Assembly: GCA_023402355.1 (NCBI GenBank)
Contig: JAEXCG010000099.1
Span: 1-17,824, forward strand
Direction of reading: 5' to 3'
Origin: Bacillota bacterium
GTDB lineage: Bacteria > Bacillota > Clostridia > Christensenellales > Aristaeellaceae
Length of the DNA stretch: 17,824 nucleotides
The notes under the pieces are model-generated. The model did not search any database, was not told the DNA's origin, and saw only the letters and a list, made by a program, of their open reading frames with translations. Positions within the stretch are counted from its first letter, which is position 1, and each line of letters opens with the position of its first letter. Below, piece by piece: positions 1-6,670 of the stretch. The position numbers and the translations under genes are program-made.

Positions 1-2
1 GG

Positions 3-410
3 TGGGGCGAGGGCGAGATCAAGTTCTACATCGACGCGGACCGGGAATACCCGACGATCTGCGGGACGGGGACGGAGGACTACTTCTGCGGCTCCTACGA
101 CTTCGAGGACCCGTTCACGCACGACAAGTACGTGCCGTTCACGACGCCGTACGCGGGGCTGCCGCAGGTGATCGTGCCGGACAAACTGTATAAGAGCCAG
201 ATGCGCTTTGGGATGTACCGCTGGCACCTGATGGACCCGATCCGCTTTGAAGAGGAGCTCAAGGTGACGATCCAGGCGCTGGGCTGGCGCAGCGGCGGGC
301 GCTACCTGCCGCTGCAGGACGACATCGCGTCGGTGGCGTACTGGTACCAGACGCTGCCGACCGCGCCGTTCGCGCCGCTGCCGGACAGGGATTTCCTCGA
401 AATTATATGA
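3..410 (+). CDS. GH172 (DUF2961) glycoside hydrolase, C-terminal part
   Basis: The gene begins upstream of the window; the reading frame is open from base 3 to a TGA at 408-410, giving 135 residues. The visible part opens with WGEGEIKFYID, followed by the highly characteristic GTGTEDYFCGSYDF stretch at residues 21-34. These are signatures of DUF2961, now glycoside hydrolase family 172, whose studied members cleave alpha-D-fructofuranosides or arabinofuranosides. The family's catalytic residues are glutamates, and I infer they fall in these two stretches (the WGEGE glutamates and the E of GTGTED). The end, rich in W/Y and with YWYQTLPTAPFAPLP, matches the family's C-terminal jelly-roll edge. 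No signal peptide can be judged because the N-terminus is missing. It lies upstream of a FucU/RbsD-like mutarotase on the same strand with 179 bases between. Family assignment is firm; the substrate is not known. Confidence 0.88.
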   Translation, partial: WGEGEIKFYIDADREYPTICGTGTEDYFCGSYDFEDPFTHDKYVPFTTPYAGLPQVIVPDKLYKSQMRFGMYRWHLMDPIRFEEELKVTIQALGWRSGGRYLPLQDDIASVAYWYQTLPTAPFAPLPDRDFLEII

Positions 411-418
411 TAAAAAGG

Positions 419-487
419 GTCCGCATGGCGCGCGCAGCGCGCGGCGGACGCGCCCTGCCGGCCCTGGAAAGCCCCGGCAGGGCCTTT
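419..487 (+). other. two GC-rich hairpins between GH172 and mutarotase genes
   Basis: The first hairpin pairs GTCCGC (419-424) with GCGGAC (444-449). The second has a perfect 10-base stem, GCCCTGCCGG (452-461) with CCGGCAGGGC (474-483), followed by only CTTT. The second could be a weak intrinsic terminator or an mRNA-processing or stability structure between the two genes. The short T-run argues against a strong terminator. Confidence 0.4.
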
Positions 488-515
488 GGCGTCGGGGCAG
501 GAAATCGCAAAGATT

Positions 516-534
516 TGTCCAATACCATAGGACA
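516..534. promoter_or_regulatory. possible operator dyad upstream of the mutarotase gene
   Basis: TGTCC (516-520) and GGACA (530-534) form an inverted repeat with a 9-base spacer, about 55 bases before the mutarotase start. I see no convincing -35/-10 pair around it, so an operator role is only a suggestion. Five-base arms can occur by chance. Confidence 0.2.
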
Positions 535-589
535 GATGCACGCGGCGGGCGCGCCCCGGCGCGGCAGGCACGAAAGGGAGGTTTTTCTG

Positions 590-997
590 ATGATGCTGGA
601 CGGGTGCATTCATCCCCAAATCATGCAGGCGCTTTCGCTGTGCGGCCATGGGGACAAAATCCTCATCGCGGACGGCAACTATCCGCTGCAATCGCGCACC
701 GGCGACGCCAAGAAGGTGTTTCTCGGCCTGACGGCGGGCGTGCCCACGGTCACCCAGGTGCTCGAGGCGCTGCAAAAGGAGATCGTCATCGAGGACGCGA
801 CGGTCATGCAGCCCACCGAGGGCGGCGAGCCGGAAATCTTTTCGGCGTTCACGCAGATGCTGGGCGGCGCGTCCCTGCGCAAGATGGAGCGCTACGCCTT
901 TTACGAGCGCTGCTGCGAGCCGGACGTGCGCCTGGCGATCTCCACGGGCGAAAAGCGCACCTTCGCGAACATCCTGATCACGGTCGGGGTGGCGTAA
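590..997 (+). CDS. RbsD/FucU family sugar mutarotase (L-fucose mutarotase-like)
   Basis: This 135-residue protein belongs to the RbsD/FucU family, which interconverts anomers and pyranose/furanose forms of monosaccharides. The N-terminus MMLDGCIHPQIMQALSLCGHGDKILIADGNYP holds the family's GHGD motif, with its catalytic-type histidine, followed by IADGNYP. The Asn-aromatic-Pro ending resembles FucU (ADANFP) more than RbsD (ADAGLP). Length fits the family. I chose the ATG at 590 because AAAGGGAGG lies just upstream at 573-581; an alternative ATG follows at 593. The longer frame back to 407 begins with low-complexity arginine/alanine residues and has no ribosome site. It follows a GH172 gene, so a role in processing the sugar released by that hydrolase is plausible. 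A strong terminator follows. The exact sugar is unknown. Confidence 0.85.
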   Translation: MMLDGCIHPQIMQALSLCGHGDKILIADGNYPLQSRTGDAKKVFLGLTAGVPTVTQVLEALQKEIVIEDATVMQPTEGGEPEIFSAFTQMLGGASLRKMERYAFYERCCEPDVRLAISTGEKRTFANILITVGVA

Positions 998-1012
998 AAA
1001 CCGAACGCGCAG

Positions 1013-1050
1013 ACGGCGCGGTCCGCAGGGGCCGCGCCGTTTTTGTTTTT
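1013..1050 (+). terminator. intrinsic terminator after the mutarotase gene
   Basis: ACGGCGCGG (1013-1021) pairs perfectly with CCGCGCCGT (1032-1040) around a 10-base loop. TTTTGTTTTT follows directly. This ends the GH172/mutarotase transcript. Confidence 0.9.
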
Positions 1051-1132
1051 GGCCGCGCGCACGGATGGATGCATGGATTTAAAGAAAAACTTAAAATAAT
1101 TAAGATTTAAATTGAAAATATTGATTTTCATA

Positions 1133-1161
1133 TTGACTTTTTTGATTAATTGTATTATATT
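1133..1161 (+). promoter_or_regulatory. sigma-A promoter of the DUF2089 operon
   Basis: TTGACT (1133-1138) and TATATT (1156-1161) are separated by 17 bases, inside a very AT-rich stretch (1081-1165) that contrasts with the GC-rich genes around it. The start codon at 1186 lies about 25 bases downstream of the -10 box, so the leader would be short. Confidence 0.8.
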
Positions 1162-1185
1162 GTTGTCAGCGAAGGGAGTGAGGGT

Positions 1186-1545
1186 GTGAAAAAGGTCATC
1201 AGCCGCTGCCCGGTGTGCCAGAGCGAGCTCACCGTGGCGAGGCTCAAATGCGAGGCCTGCGACACGGTCATCGAAAACACGTTCAGGCTCAGCAAGTTCG
1301 ACTACCTGACGGACGAGGAACTGTACTTCACGGAGACCTTTCTGCGCTGCCGGGGAAACATCAAGGAGGTGGAGCGCGCGCTCGGCATCTCCTACCCGAC
1401 GGTTCGCGCCAGGCTGGACGCGGTCGTCAAAAAGCTCGGCTACGAAACCGGCGCGGACGAACAGACGGCGAAGCGGGAGGAAATCCTGCGGGCGCTGGAA
1501 AACGGCGAGATCACGGCGGAACAGGCGATCGCCCAACTGAAATAA
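1186..1545 (+). CDS. DUF2089 zinc-ribbon/HTH protein
   Basis: The protein has 119 residues. An N-terminal zinc ribbon is formed by C8-x2-C11 and C22-x2-C25. The DUF2089 hallmark FDYLTDEELYFTETFLRCRGNIKEVERALGISYPTVRARLD follows; its GNIKEVERALGISYPTVRARL part reads as a helix-turn-helix, so DNA binding is likely. The last 20 residues, EEILRALENGEITAEQAIAQL, form the short amphipathic SHOCT-like motif that also opens the next gene. I chose GTG at 1186 because AGGGAG sits 8 bases upstream and the protein then begins MKKVISRCPVC as in relatives; an upstream ATG at 1150 falls inside the promoter. It is first in a three-gene operon. DUF2089 proteins are poorly characterised; a regulatory role, possibly in envelope stress, is inference. 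Confidence 0.9.
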   Translation: MKKVISRCPVCQSELTVARLKCEACDTVIENTFRLSKFDYLTDEELYFTETFLRCRGNIKEVERALGISYPTVRARLDAVVKKLGYETGADEQTAKREEILRALENGEITAEQAIAQLK

Positions 1546-1566
1546 GACGACGGGAGGAAACGCGCG

Positions 1567-1947
1567 ATGGATGAAAAGCTGCGGATTTTGAAGATGGTGG
1601 AAGAGGGAACGATCACCGCGGAGCAGGCGGCCGAGCTGATGGCCGCCCTGAACGCGGAGCCGGGGCCGCTCGCGGCGGGCGCGGCGGACGGGTACGACAG
1701 GAAGCTGCTTCGCGTGCTCGTGGAGAGCGCGGAGGGCGACAACGTGAAAATTCAGTTCCCGGTGGGCGCGATCAAGAAGATCGTGAAGGCGACCGGCAAG
1801 CTGCCCATCTCGGAGGCGCACCTGCAGGGTGTCGATTTGACCGGCGTGATGGAGGCCGTGACCGAGTGCCTGGACGCGCAGGTCGAGGGCGACTTCGTAA
1901 ACGTGGAGTCCGCGGACGGCACTACGGTGCGCATCTTCGTGGACTGA
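1567..1947 (+). CDS. SHOCT-like (YvlB/LiaX N-terminal type) protein
   Basis: This 126-residue cytoplasmic protein begins DEKLRILKMVEEGTITAEQAAELMAAL, the short helical SHOCT-like motif found at the N-terminus of YvlB/LiaX-type proteins. A flexible Ala/Gly/Pro linker (about residues 30-42) follows. The second domain (about 43-126) reads LLRVLVESAEGDNVKIQFPVGAIKKIVKATGKL and ends in VEGDFVNVESADGTTVRIFVD, a beta-rich pattern. There is no signal peptide or membrane segment. The gene follows the DUF2089 gene by 21 bases, with GGGAGG before its ATG, and precedes an 87-residue unknown by 14 bases. The shared motif with the upstream protein suggests that the two interact. Function is not established. 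Confidence 0.8.
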   Translation: MDEKLRILKMVEEGTITAEQAAELMAALNAEPGPLAAGAADGYDRKLLRVLVESAEGDNVKIQFPVGAIKKIVKATGKLPISEAHLQGVDLTGVMEAVTECLDAQVEGDFVNVESADGTTVRIFVD

Positions 1948-1961
1948 CGGGGCGAAAGGAC

Positions 1962-2225
1962 ATGCGCATACGGATCAAATCGCCGGACTGCCGCCTCTTT
2001 TTGCCCATCCCGGAGGCGCTGGTGGGCTTTACGCTCAGGGTGCTGCCGGAAAGCGCTTTTTCGGACCTGCAAAGGAGCGTGCCGGAGGGCCTCCGGCCGC
2101 TCGTAAGCCGGAAGAACGCCCGCGCGCTCTGGGGCGAATGCCGGGAGGTCCTGCGCGAGTACAAGGGGCTGGAGGTCGTGCACGTCGAGGCCGGGGACGG
2201 CACCTACATTTCGATCAGGCTGTGA
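1962..2225 (+). CDS. unknown 87-residue protein, last gene of the DUF2089 operon
   Basis: I do not recognise this protein. It starts at an ATG preceded by CGAAAGGA and reads MRIRIKSPDCRLFLPIPEALVGFTLRVLPESAF at the N-terminus. A basic, proline-containing middle follows (about residues 38-55), and the end is LEVVHVEAGDGTYISIRL. The final strand pattern, V-V-H-V-E-A-G-D-G-T-Y-I-S-I, echoes the end of the preceding SHOCT-like protein (V-N-V-E-S-A-D-G-T-T-V-R-I-F-V). It may therefore be a cut-down relative of that protein's C-terminal domain. There are no membrane segments. Spacing of 14 bases and a shared terminator place it in the same transcript. An upstream in-frame start at 1866 lies inside the preceding gene and is not needed. 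Confidence 0.7.
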   Translation: MRIRIKSPDCRLFLPIPEALVGFTLRVLPESAFSDLQRSVPEGLRPLVSRKNARALWGECREVLREYKGLEVVHVEAGDGTYISIRL

Positions 2226-2231
2226 GCCGTC

Positions 2232-2272
2232 GGGGCCGCGCGGGGGAGAACCCTCCGCGCGGCCCCGCTTTT
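2232..2272 (+). terminator. intrinsic terminator of the DUF2089 operon
   Basis: GGGGCCGCGCGG (2232-2243) pairs perfectly with CCGCGCGGCCCC (2255-2266). GCTTTT follows. This marks the right edge of the GC-rich backbone; the sequence becomes AT-richer from here. Confidence 0.85.
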
Positions 2273-2280
2273 GGCAGACG

Positions 2281-2324
2281 AAAAGGAAAGAGAAAGGGGC
2301 TGCCGGGCGTTAGCTTGACAGCCC
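2281..2324 (-). terminator. probable terminator of the AraC-type regulator
   Basis: Read on the minus strand, GGGCTG (2319-2324) pairs with CAGCCC (2297-2302) and is followed by a pyrimidine-rich run that includes TTTCTCTTTCCTTTT. The stem is short, so this is a moderate call. It would face the terminator of the DUF2089 operon. Confidence 0.4.
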
Positions 2325-2363
2325 TATGCTTCCAAGGTGAAGAAGTGTCCTGCGCGTCACGGG

Positions 2364-3272
2364 TCAAGTGAAATAGTTTATGTCGGGATGCCTCTTGCGA
2401 AAAGCGGATGGCGTACAACCGGCAATGCGTTTGAAGGCCTTATTAAAGTTTGCGGTATTCTCGAACCCACTTTTCAAGGCAATGTTTAAGATGCTTTCGT
2501 CCTCTTCGTCAAGCAGCAAGTGCATTGCATGTTTTATACGCTTAATGATGATGTATTCCCACGGAGAGACCCCGTTGCATTCACGAAATACGGCTGAAAA
2601 GTGTGAGGTGGACATGTTCGCTTGCCTTGCGATTTCCTCTATGTTGAGCGTATTAAGATAATTTTTGTTCATATAATCGTAGGCGTTTTGAATCCTTTTG
2701 AGATAATGACCATCCTTTTTCCCGGAGACAATGTCCACTGTCGGGCAAGTCAAGCGGGACAGCAAAATCAGCAATCTCTGCACACATGCCAATAGCATCG
2801 TTAAATAGTTCGATTTTTGTTCCTGCAACTCCGTCTTGATTTCATAAACAGCGTTACATATCTTATTCAGCTTGTCCTCCGGATAATCCAGGCGGTTTGT
2901 ACCGTCATACGATCTGTCAAAGAATACCTTGAGCTGTTTGGAATCGTACATTGTGTTGTTGGGATTCCAAATAAAATATGGCTCAATGTGCAGAACAATC
3001 CATTTCACGGGCTGAACGACCCGGGTTATGAGATGTGCCTCATAGCTTCCAAACAGAAACACTGTACCCGACTCAAACGGATAGTGGAATATTTTGTTTG
3101 ACTGTCGAACGGTATATTCCCCAATTCCCTCGGTTATTATTGCGATTTCGCAAGCGGAATGCCTGTGAAGAGAAAATTCCACACTTCCCATTTGGGCTAA
3201 CATTGTAAAGCACCGTATGGGTGTCTTCCCTTCCATTTCCGGCGCCTTGTATTCACTGGTAATAACAGGCAT
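2364..3272 (-). CDS. AraC-family transcriptional regulator of the ABC/enolase-superfamily cassette
   Basis: The protein has 302 residues. The N-terminal part (about 20-130) is a cupin-like sensor: FSLHRHSACEIAIITEGIGEYTV, then a Pro-containing strand pair YPFESGTVFLFGSYEAHLI. The C-terminal 100 residues form the double helix-turn-helix of AraC proteins: LNIEEIARQANMSTSHFSAVFRECNGVSPWEYIIIKRI, then ILNIALKSGFENTANFNKAFKRIAGCTPSAFRKRH. It is transcribed away from the transporter operon at 3455, the usual layout for a local activator. The ligand is probably the sugar imported by that system. The start at 3272 has GAGGAGGGCGGGG upstream. The gene is clearly AT-richer than the backbone, like the rest of this cassette. 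Confidence 0.92.
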   Translation of the reverse strand: MPVITSEYKAPEMEGKTPIRCFTMLAQMGSVEFSLHRHSACEIAIITEGIGEYTVRQSNKIFHYPFESGTVFLFGSYEAHLITRVVQPVKWIVLHIEPYFIWNPNNTMYDSKQLKVFFDRSYDGTNRLDYPEDKLNKICNAVYEIKTELQEQKSNYLTMLLACVQRLLILLSRLTCPTVDIVSGKKDGHYLKRIQNAYDYMNKNYLNTLNIEEIARQANMSTSHFSAVFRECNGVSPWEYIIIKRIKHAMHLLLDEEDESILNIALKSGFENTANFNKAFKRIAGCTPSAFRKRHPDINYFT

Positions 3273-3319
3273 TTTCGCCCCGCCCTCCTCATGCGTGATG
3301 GAACCGTTTACTTGTTGTC

Positions 3320-3348
3320 AGCATAGCACATAAGCCGATAGTTTGCAA
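3320..3348 (-). promoter_or_regulatory. promoter of the AraC-type regulator
   Basis: On the minus strand TTGCAA (3343-3348) and TATGCT (3320-3325) are separated by 17 bases, 48 bases before the regulator's start codon. Confidence 0.6.
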
Positions 3349-3365
3349 ATTGGATAGAATAACAT

Positions 3366-3394
3366 ATGACATTTTTAATCAATTAAGTTATAGT
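3366..3394 (+). promoter_or_regulatory. promoter of the ABC transporter operon
   Basis: ATGACA (3366-3371) and TATAGT (3389-3394) are separated by 17 bases. The -35 box departs from consensus at its first two bases, as expected of an activator-dependent promoter. Its -35 box is 18 bases from the regulator's divergent -35 box, so an AraC dimer between them could control both. Confidence 0.55.
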
Positions 3395-3454
3395 AAACAT
3401 AAAGCATCAGGAGTAGCGCGCTAAAGTTGATGAAATTGTGTTTGGAGGTTTTGA

Positions 3455-4834
3455 ATGATGAAGCGGTCTCGAATTCTGGTTTCCTTGGTACTGTGTTTCT
3501 CACTCTGTATCTCCGCCGTTGCGAGTGCCTTTGCCGATGGCAAGCCGCACGAGGAATGGACGGGCACCTTGCGTTTGCTCGGCCCTGGCATTTTTTCAGC
3601 TGTAGGCTATGATGGCGTTGTCGACCCCGTCACGGGCATTCAAAAGCCCGGCTGGAGCGTCGTTGAAGCGCGCCTGCAGGAAGAATTTCCGAATGTAAAG
3701 TTTGAGATTGAGCCCATTCCGTGGGATTCCTATCAGGCAAAAATCCAAACGGCCGTCGCAGGTGAAATGGTGGACGTCATCATTCATGGTGCAGCCGTTC
3801 TGGATGTCGTGACCGATCTGACCCCGTATCTTGAAAAGGATGCATGGCTTAAAGATGAGCTGTTCATCGGCGCGGCCCTTCGTCACCAGAAGGAAGATAA
3901 CTTCGACGCGCTGACCCCGACCGGCATTCCCATGACCATCTCCCCCGCCATGATGATCTTGGACAAGCAGTTGTTTGAGGATTTTGGCGTCGAGCTGCCC
4001 GATCCCTCGACCCTCACTTGGCGCGGTCTGGCCGATCTTGCCGCCAAGCTCACCGGCATCAACCCCAGAACCGGCAAGCAGTGCTATGGGGTTTACCCCT
4101 TCACTGTCAGTGACGGCGACATCTTCAAGGCCTACATGGATGCAAGCTGGGGCGTTGGCGCGGTGAATATCGACTACGCGGCGCAAAAGTATGAAACGCA
4201 GTTCAATTTCACCGGTGAAAAATCCATCGAAGCGCTGACGATCCTGCGCGACCTGTTCCAGTCTGCGCCCCGCGCGTTCCTGGAAGGCCTCGGTACAGAA
4301 AATGTGGCTACCGAAGATAACGACATCGCCATCTATATGAACGAAGGCAACAACGAAATTACGCTGTACAACATGATGGAAGTGCGAGGCATCGAGGATC
4401 GTTTCGTTTTCTGTCCGCTGCCGATCGCTGACAACGGTGCATCCTACACTTCTCATTCCGGCGACAACAACATCGCCATCGCCAAGAACAGTCCGAACAA
4501 GGATCTGGGCTGGGAGGTCATCAAATTCATCGTAACGGACGATGCGATTCAGCAGTGGTTCGTTGACACATTGAGCATTCCGAATAACAAAGCCGGCTTC
4601 GAAAAAATGCTTGCCACCAATAAAGGCTATGTTAAGCCCATTCAGGAAATCTATCGCATCTATCCGCAGAATTTTGAAGCGTTCTCCAGCGAATTCTGGA
4701 ACAACGGTTTCGGCCCCGCAAACAGCGTTGGCTCTATGAATCTGTCGGAAATGTATGCCGGGAACATTACGCCGGAGCAGTGTGCCGAGAACCTCCAGGC
4801 TGCCCTTGAGGAATACAACATGCTGAATCGGTAA
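3455..4834 (+). CDS. ABC transporter extracellular sugar-binding protein
   Basis: This 459-residue protein has the features of a family 1 solute-binding protein for carbohydrates. The first 28 residues are a signal peptide: MMKRSRI, a hydrophobic core LVSLVLCFSLCISAVA, then ASAFA before DG. I see no proper lipobox; the cysteines are preceded by Leu, so release by signal peptidase I looks more likely than lipid anchoring. The mature part shows family features: FPNVKFEIEPIPWDSYQAKIQTAVAGEMVDVI near the N-terminus, a hinge-like region LGWEVIKFIVTDDAIQQW, and a C-terminal ending ITPEQCAENLQAALEEYN. The gene is followed by two permease genes with no ATPase gene, so a shared MsmX-type ATPase elsewhere is inferred. 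TTTGGAGG lies 6 bases before the ATG. The substrate is unknown, but a sugar or sugar acid is suggested by the operon's enolase-superfamily enzyme. Confidence 0.92.
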   Translation: MMKRSRILVSLVLCFSLCISAVASAFADGKPHEEWTGTLRLLGPGIFSAVGYDGVVDPVTGIQKPGWSVVEARLQEEFPNVKFEIEPIPWDSYQAKIQTAVAGEMVDVIIHGAAVLDVVTDLTPYLEKDAWLKDELFIGAALRHQKEDNFDALTPTGIPMTISPAMMILDKQLFEDFGVELPDPSTLTWRGLADLAAKLTGINPRTGKQCYGVYPFTVSDGDIFKAYMDASWGVGAVNIDYAAQKYETQFNFTGEKSIEALTILRDLFQSAPRAFLEGLGTENVATEDNDIAIYMNEGNNEITLYNMMEVRGIEDRFVFCPLPIADNGASYTSHSGDNNIAIAKNSPNKDLGWEVIKFIVTDDAIQQWFVDTLSIPNNKAGFEKMLATNKGYVKPIQEIYRIYPQNFEAFSSEFWNNGFGPANSVGSMNLSEMYAGNITPEQCAENLQAALEEYNMLNR

Positions 4835-4854
4835 CAGCCATTCATTTTGTAACG

Positions 4855-4885
4855 AAGGGGCTGCCTTCGGGTGGCTCCTTTGTTA
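4855..4885 (+). terminator. UUCG-capped hairpin between binding-protein and permease genes (attenuator or mRNA stabiliser)
   Basis: An 11-base stem (4855-4865 with 4870-4880, including three G-U pairs) closes on a TTCG tetraloop and is followed by TGTTA. It sits 20 bases after the binding-protein stop codon. Such intercistronic hairpins usually cause partial termination or protect the upstream message, giving more binding protein than permease. It also covers a GTG at 4871 that could otherwise serve as an upstream start for the permease. Confidence 0.65.
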
Positions 4886-4912
4886 TATGATCGAGGAGGT
4901 TGGTTCATCCTT

Positions 4913-5809
4913 ATGAAGCGTTTACGCAAGAACCTGACTTGGTACTCGTTTTTGCTGCCAAGTTTAATCGCCTTTTTTCTGCTCTCCTACCTTCCCAGTT
5001 TCAAGAGCCTTTACTATAGCTTCTTCAAAGTCCCTGTTGTGGGCTTTGGCGAAACGTTTGTCGGTCTTAAAAATTACCAGACGTTGCTGAAAAGCCGCGG
5101 ATTTATCAATACGGTATCCAATACTTTTATACTCGCCGGGCTGGATATGTTCACCATTGTCATTGGCTTCATGCTTGCCTGCCTGCTAAATCAGCTCGGC
5201 CGTGGGAAGCTTCAAGGCTTTTTCCGTGTGAGTTTCTATATTCCGAATGTCATGACCGGTATCAGCGTCATTCTCCTGTTTCAAATGGTTCTCAAACAGG
5301 AGGGGGGATTACTCAACAGCTTTCTATCCCATTTTACAACTCAACCCGTTCAAATCGGCTGGCTGACAGACTCACACTGGTCACGACTGGGCGTTTCCAT
5401 CATGTCATGGTGGAAGGGCGCAGGCTATGCCATGCTCATCTCGCTGGCCGGTCTTCAGTCCATTTCCAGTGAGATTTATGAGGCATCTGAGGTAGACGGC
5501 TGTAATTCGTTTCAGCAACTGTGGTATATCACCCTTCCCCAAATGGTAAGTACCTTCGCCTTTCTGATATTCACAAACCTTATCGCCAGTTTTTCGCGTT
5601 TTACAGATTTGTACGTATTGGGCATGAATAGTGCCTCCGGTCGTCCCGGCGGTTCTTTGCAGACAATCATGATGTACATCTATCAATACAGCTTTGAAAC
5701 ACCAAATTACGGGCTTTCCTCTGCGGGTGCTGTGATATTGTTCATAATCACCTTCATGGTCACAATGCTCAGTCAAAAGTTGACTGGATCCTTGCAAAAG
5801 GAGGGGTGA
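4913..5809 (+). CDS. ABC sugar transporter permease, MalF/UgpA type
   Basis: The protein has 298 residues and about six membrane segments, beginning YSFLLPSLIAFFLLSYLPSFKSLYYSFF as in the first permease of sugar importers. The cytoplasmic EAA loop is EIYEASEVDGCNSFQQLWYITLPQMV (about residues 184-209), which docks the ATPase. I chose ATG 4913, with GAGGAGGT at 4893-4900, over the in-frame GTG at 4871, because the latter lies in the right arm of a stable hairpin and would add an implausible charged extension. It forms the membrane channel together with the next gene; that gene's ATG is 9 bases downstream of this stop. Confidence 0.92.
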   Translation: MKRLRKNLTWYSFLLPSLIAFFLLSYLPSFKSLYYSFFKVPVVGFGETFVGLKNYQTLLKSRGFINTVSNTFILAGLDMFTIVIGFMLACLLNQLGRGKLQGFFRVSFYIPNVMTGISVILLFQMVLKQEGGLLNSFLSHFTTQPVQIGWLTDSHWSRLGVSIMSWWKGAGYAMLISLAGLQSISSEIYEASEVDGCNSFQQLWYITLPQMVSTFAFLIFTNLIASFSRFTDLYVLGMNSASGRPGGSLQTIMMYIYQYSFETPNYGLSSAGAVILFIITFMVTMLSQKLTGSLQKEG

Positions 5810-5818
5810 GAAGTACAT

Positions 5819-6652
5819 ATGAAATACGCAAAAAGAAGGAAATTCCTTATCACCATAATTCTCGGTCTTTTGCTGCTGTTTATCGTGGTCCCGATCTACT
5901 TTGCCTTTGTAATCGCTTTCGACAGGTTTTCGCTGGACCGTCTGCCTTTTCCGATTACGTTTTGGCCGCGTGAATTCTCCACATACAACTTCGAGTGGGC
6001 GTTTGACATGATGCCTGTTTGGCGTTACTTTGGGAACACGATATTTGTTACCTTTGTAAACACGGCTATCTCTGTTGCTGTGTCGCTCATGTGCGGTTAC
6101 GCCTTCTCAAAGGGAAAATTTCCTTTTAAAAAGGGACTATTCCAGCTTGTTCTCATCGTGATGATGTTGCCGTTCGAATCGCGCATGATACCGCTCTTCC
6201 TGCAATATCGCTCTTGGAATATGCTGAACACCTATTGGCCCTTGGTTTTGGGCGGCTTTGCCTACGCTTATGGCATCTTCTTCGCACGACAGAATATTGA
6301 TGCGAACATACCTGATGCGCTTCGCGAAAGCGCCTATCTGGACGGGGCGGGTGAATGGCGCATCTTTCTGACCATCGTGGTTCCCCTTTCGGGGCCGTTA
6401 ATCGCAACGCTTTGTATTTTACAGGTTCTTGCCAACTGGAATTCGTATCTGTGGCCCTTAGTCGTTATCAGTGATGCCAATAAGCAGGTGATTTCTGTCG
6501 GCGTATCACTGTTCAACACATCCATCACCACCACTTACTACGGACCTCGCATGGCGGTCGCACTGATAAGCGCGTTACCCCTGGTTATCCTGTTTTTGTT
6601 CTTTCAAAAGTACATTGTCGCCAGTATTTCCATTTCGGGTATTAAACAATAA
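5819..6652 (+). CDS. ABC sugar transporter permease, MalG/UgpE type
   Basis: The protein has 277 residues and six membrane segments: FLITIILGLLLLFIVVPIYFAFVIAF first, and ALISALPLVILFLFFQKYIV last. The EAA loop reads ALRESAYLDGAGEWRIFLTIVVPLSGP (about residues 164-190), matching the ATPase-docking loop of carbohydrate importers. It ends SISGIKQ, close to the usual GAIKG-like C-terminus of MalG-type subunits. GGAGGGG overlaps the end of the first permease gene and sets the start. The two permeases and the binding protein make one importer; no ATPase gene is present in the window. Confidence 0.92.
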   Translation: MKYAKRRKFLITIILGLLLLFIVVPIYFAFVIAFDRFSLDRLPFPITFWPREFSTYNFEWAFDMMPVWRYFGNTIFVTFVNTAISVAVSLMCGYAFSKGKFPFKKGLFQLVLIVMMLPFESRMIPLFLQYRSWNMLNTYWPLVLGGFAYAYGIFFARQNIDANIPDALRESAYLDGAGEWRIFLTIVVPLSGPLIATLCILQVLANWNSYLWPLVVISDANKQVISVGVSLFNTSITTTYYGPRMAVALISALPLVILFLFFQKYIVASISISGIKQ

Positions 6653-6670
6653 CTACATCGGAGGCTTATT

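Noticed and set aside
901..1821. 306-residue open frame on the minus strand
   Set aside because: Spans a terminator and promoter region and lies opposite the mutarotase and DUF2089 genes; not a gene.
3596..4456. 286-residue open frame on the minus strand
   Set aside because: Lies opposite the sugar-binding protein gene and has no recognisable domain or ribosome site.
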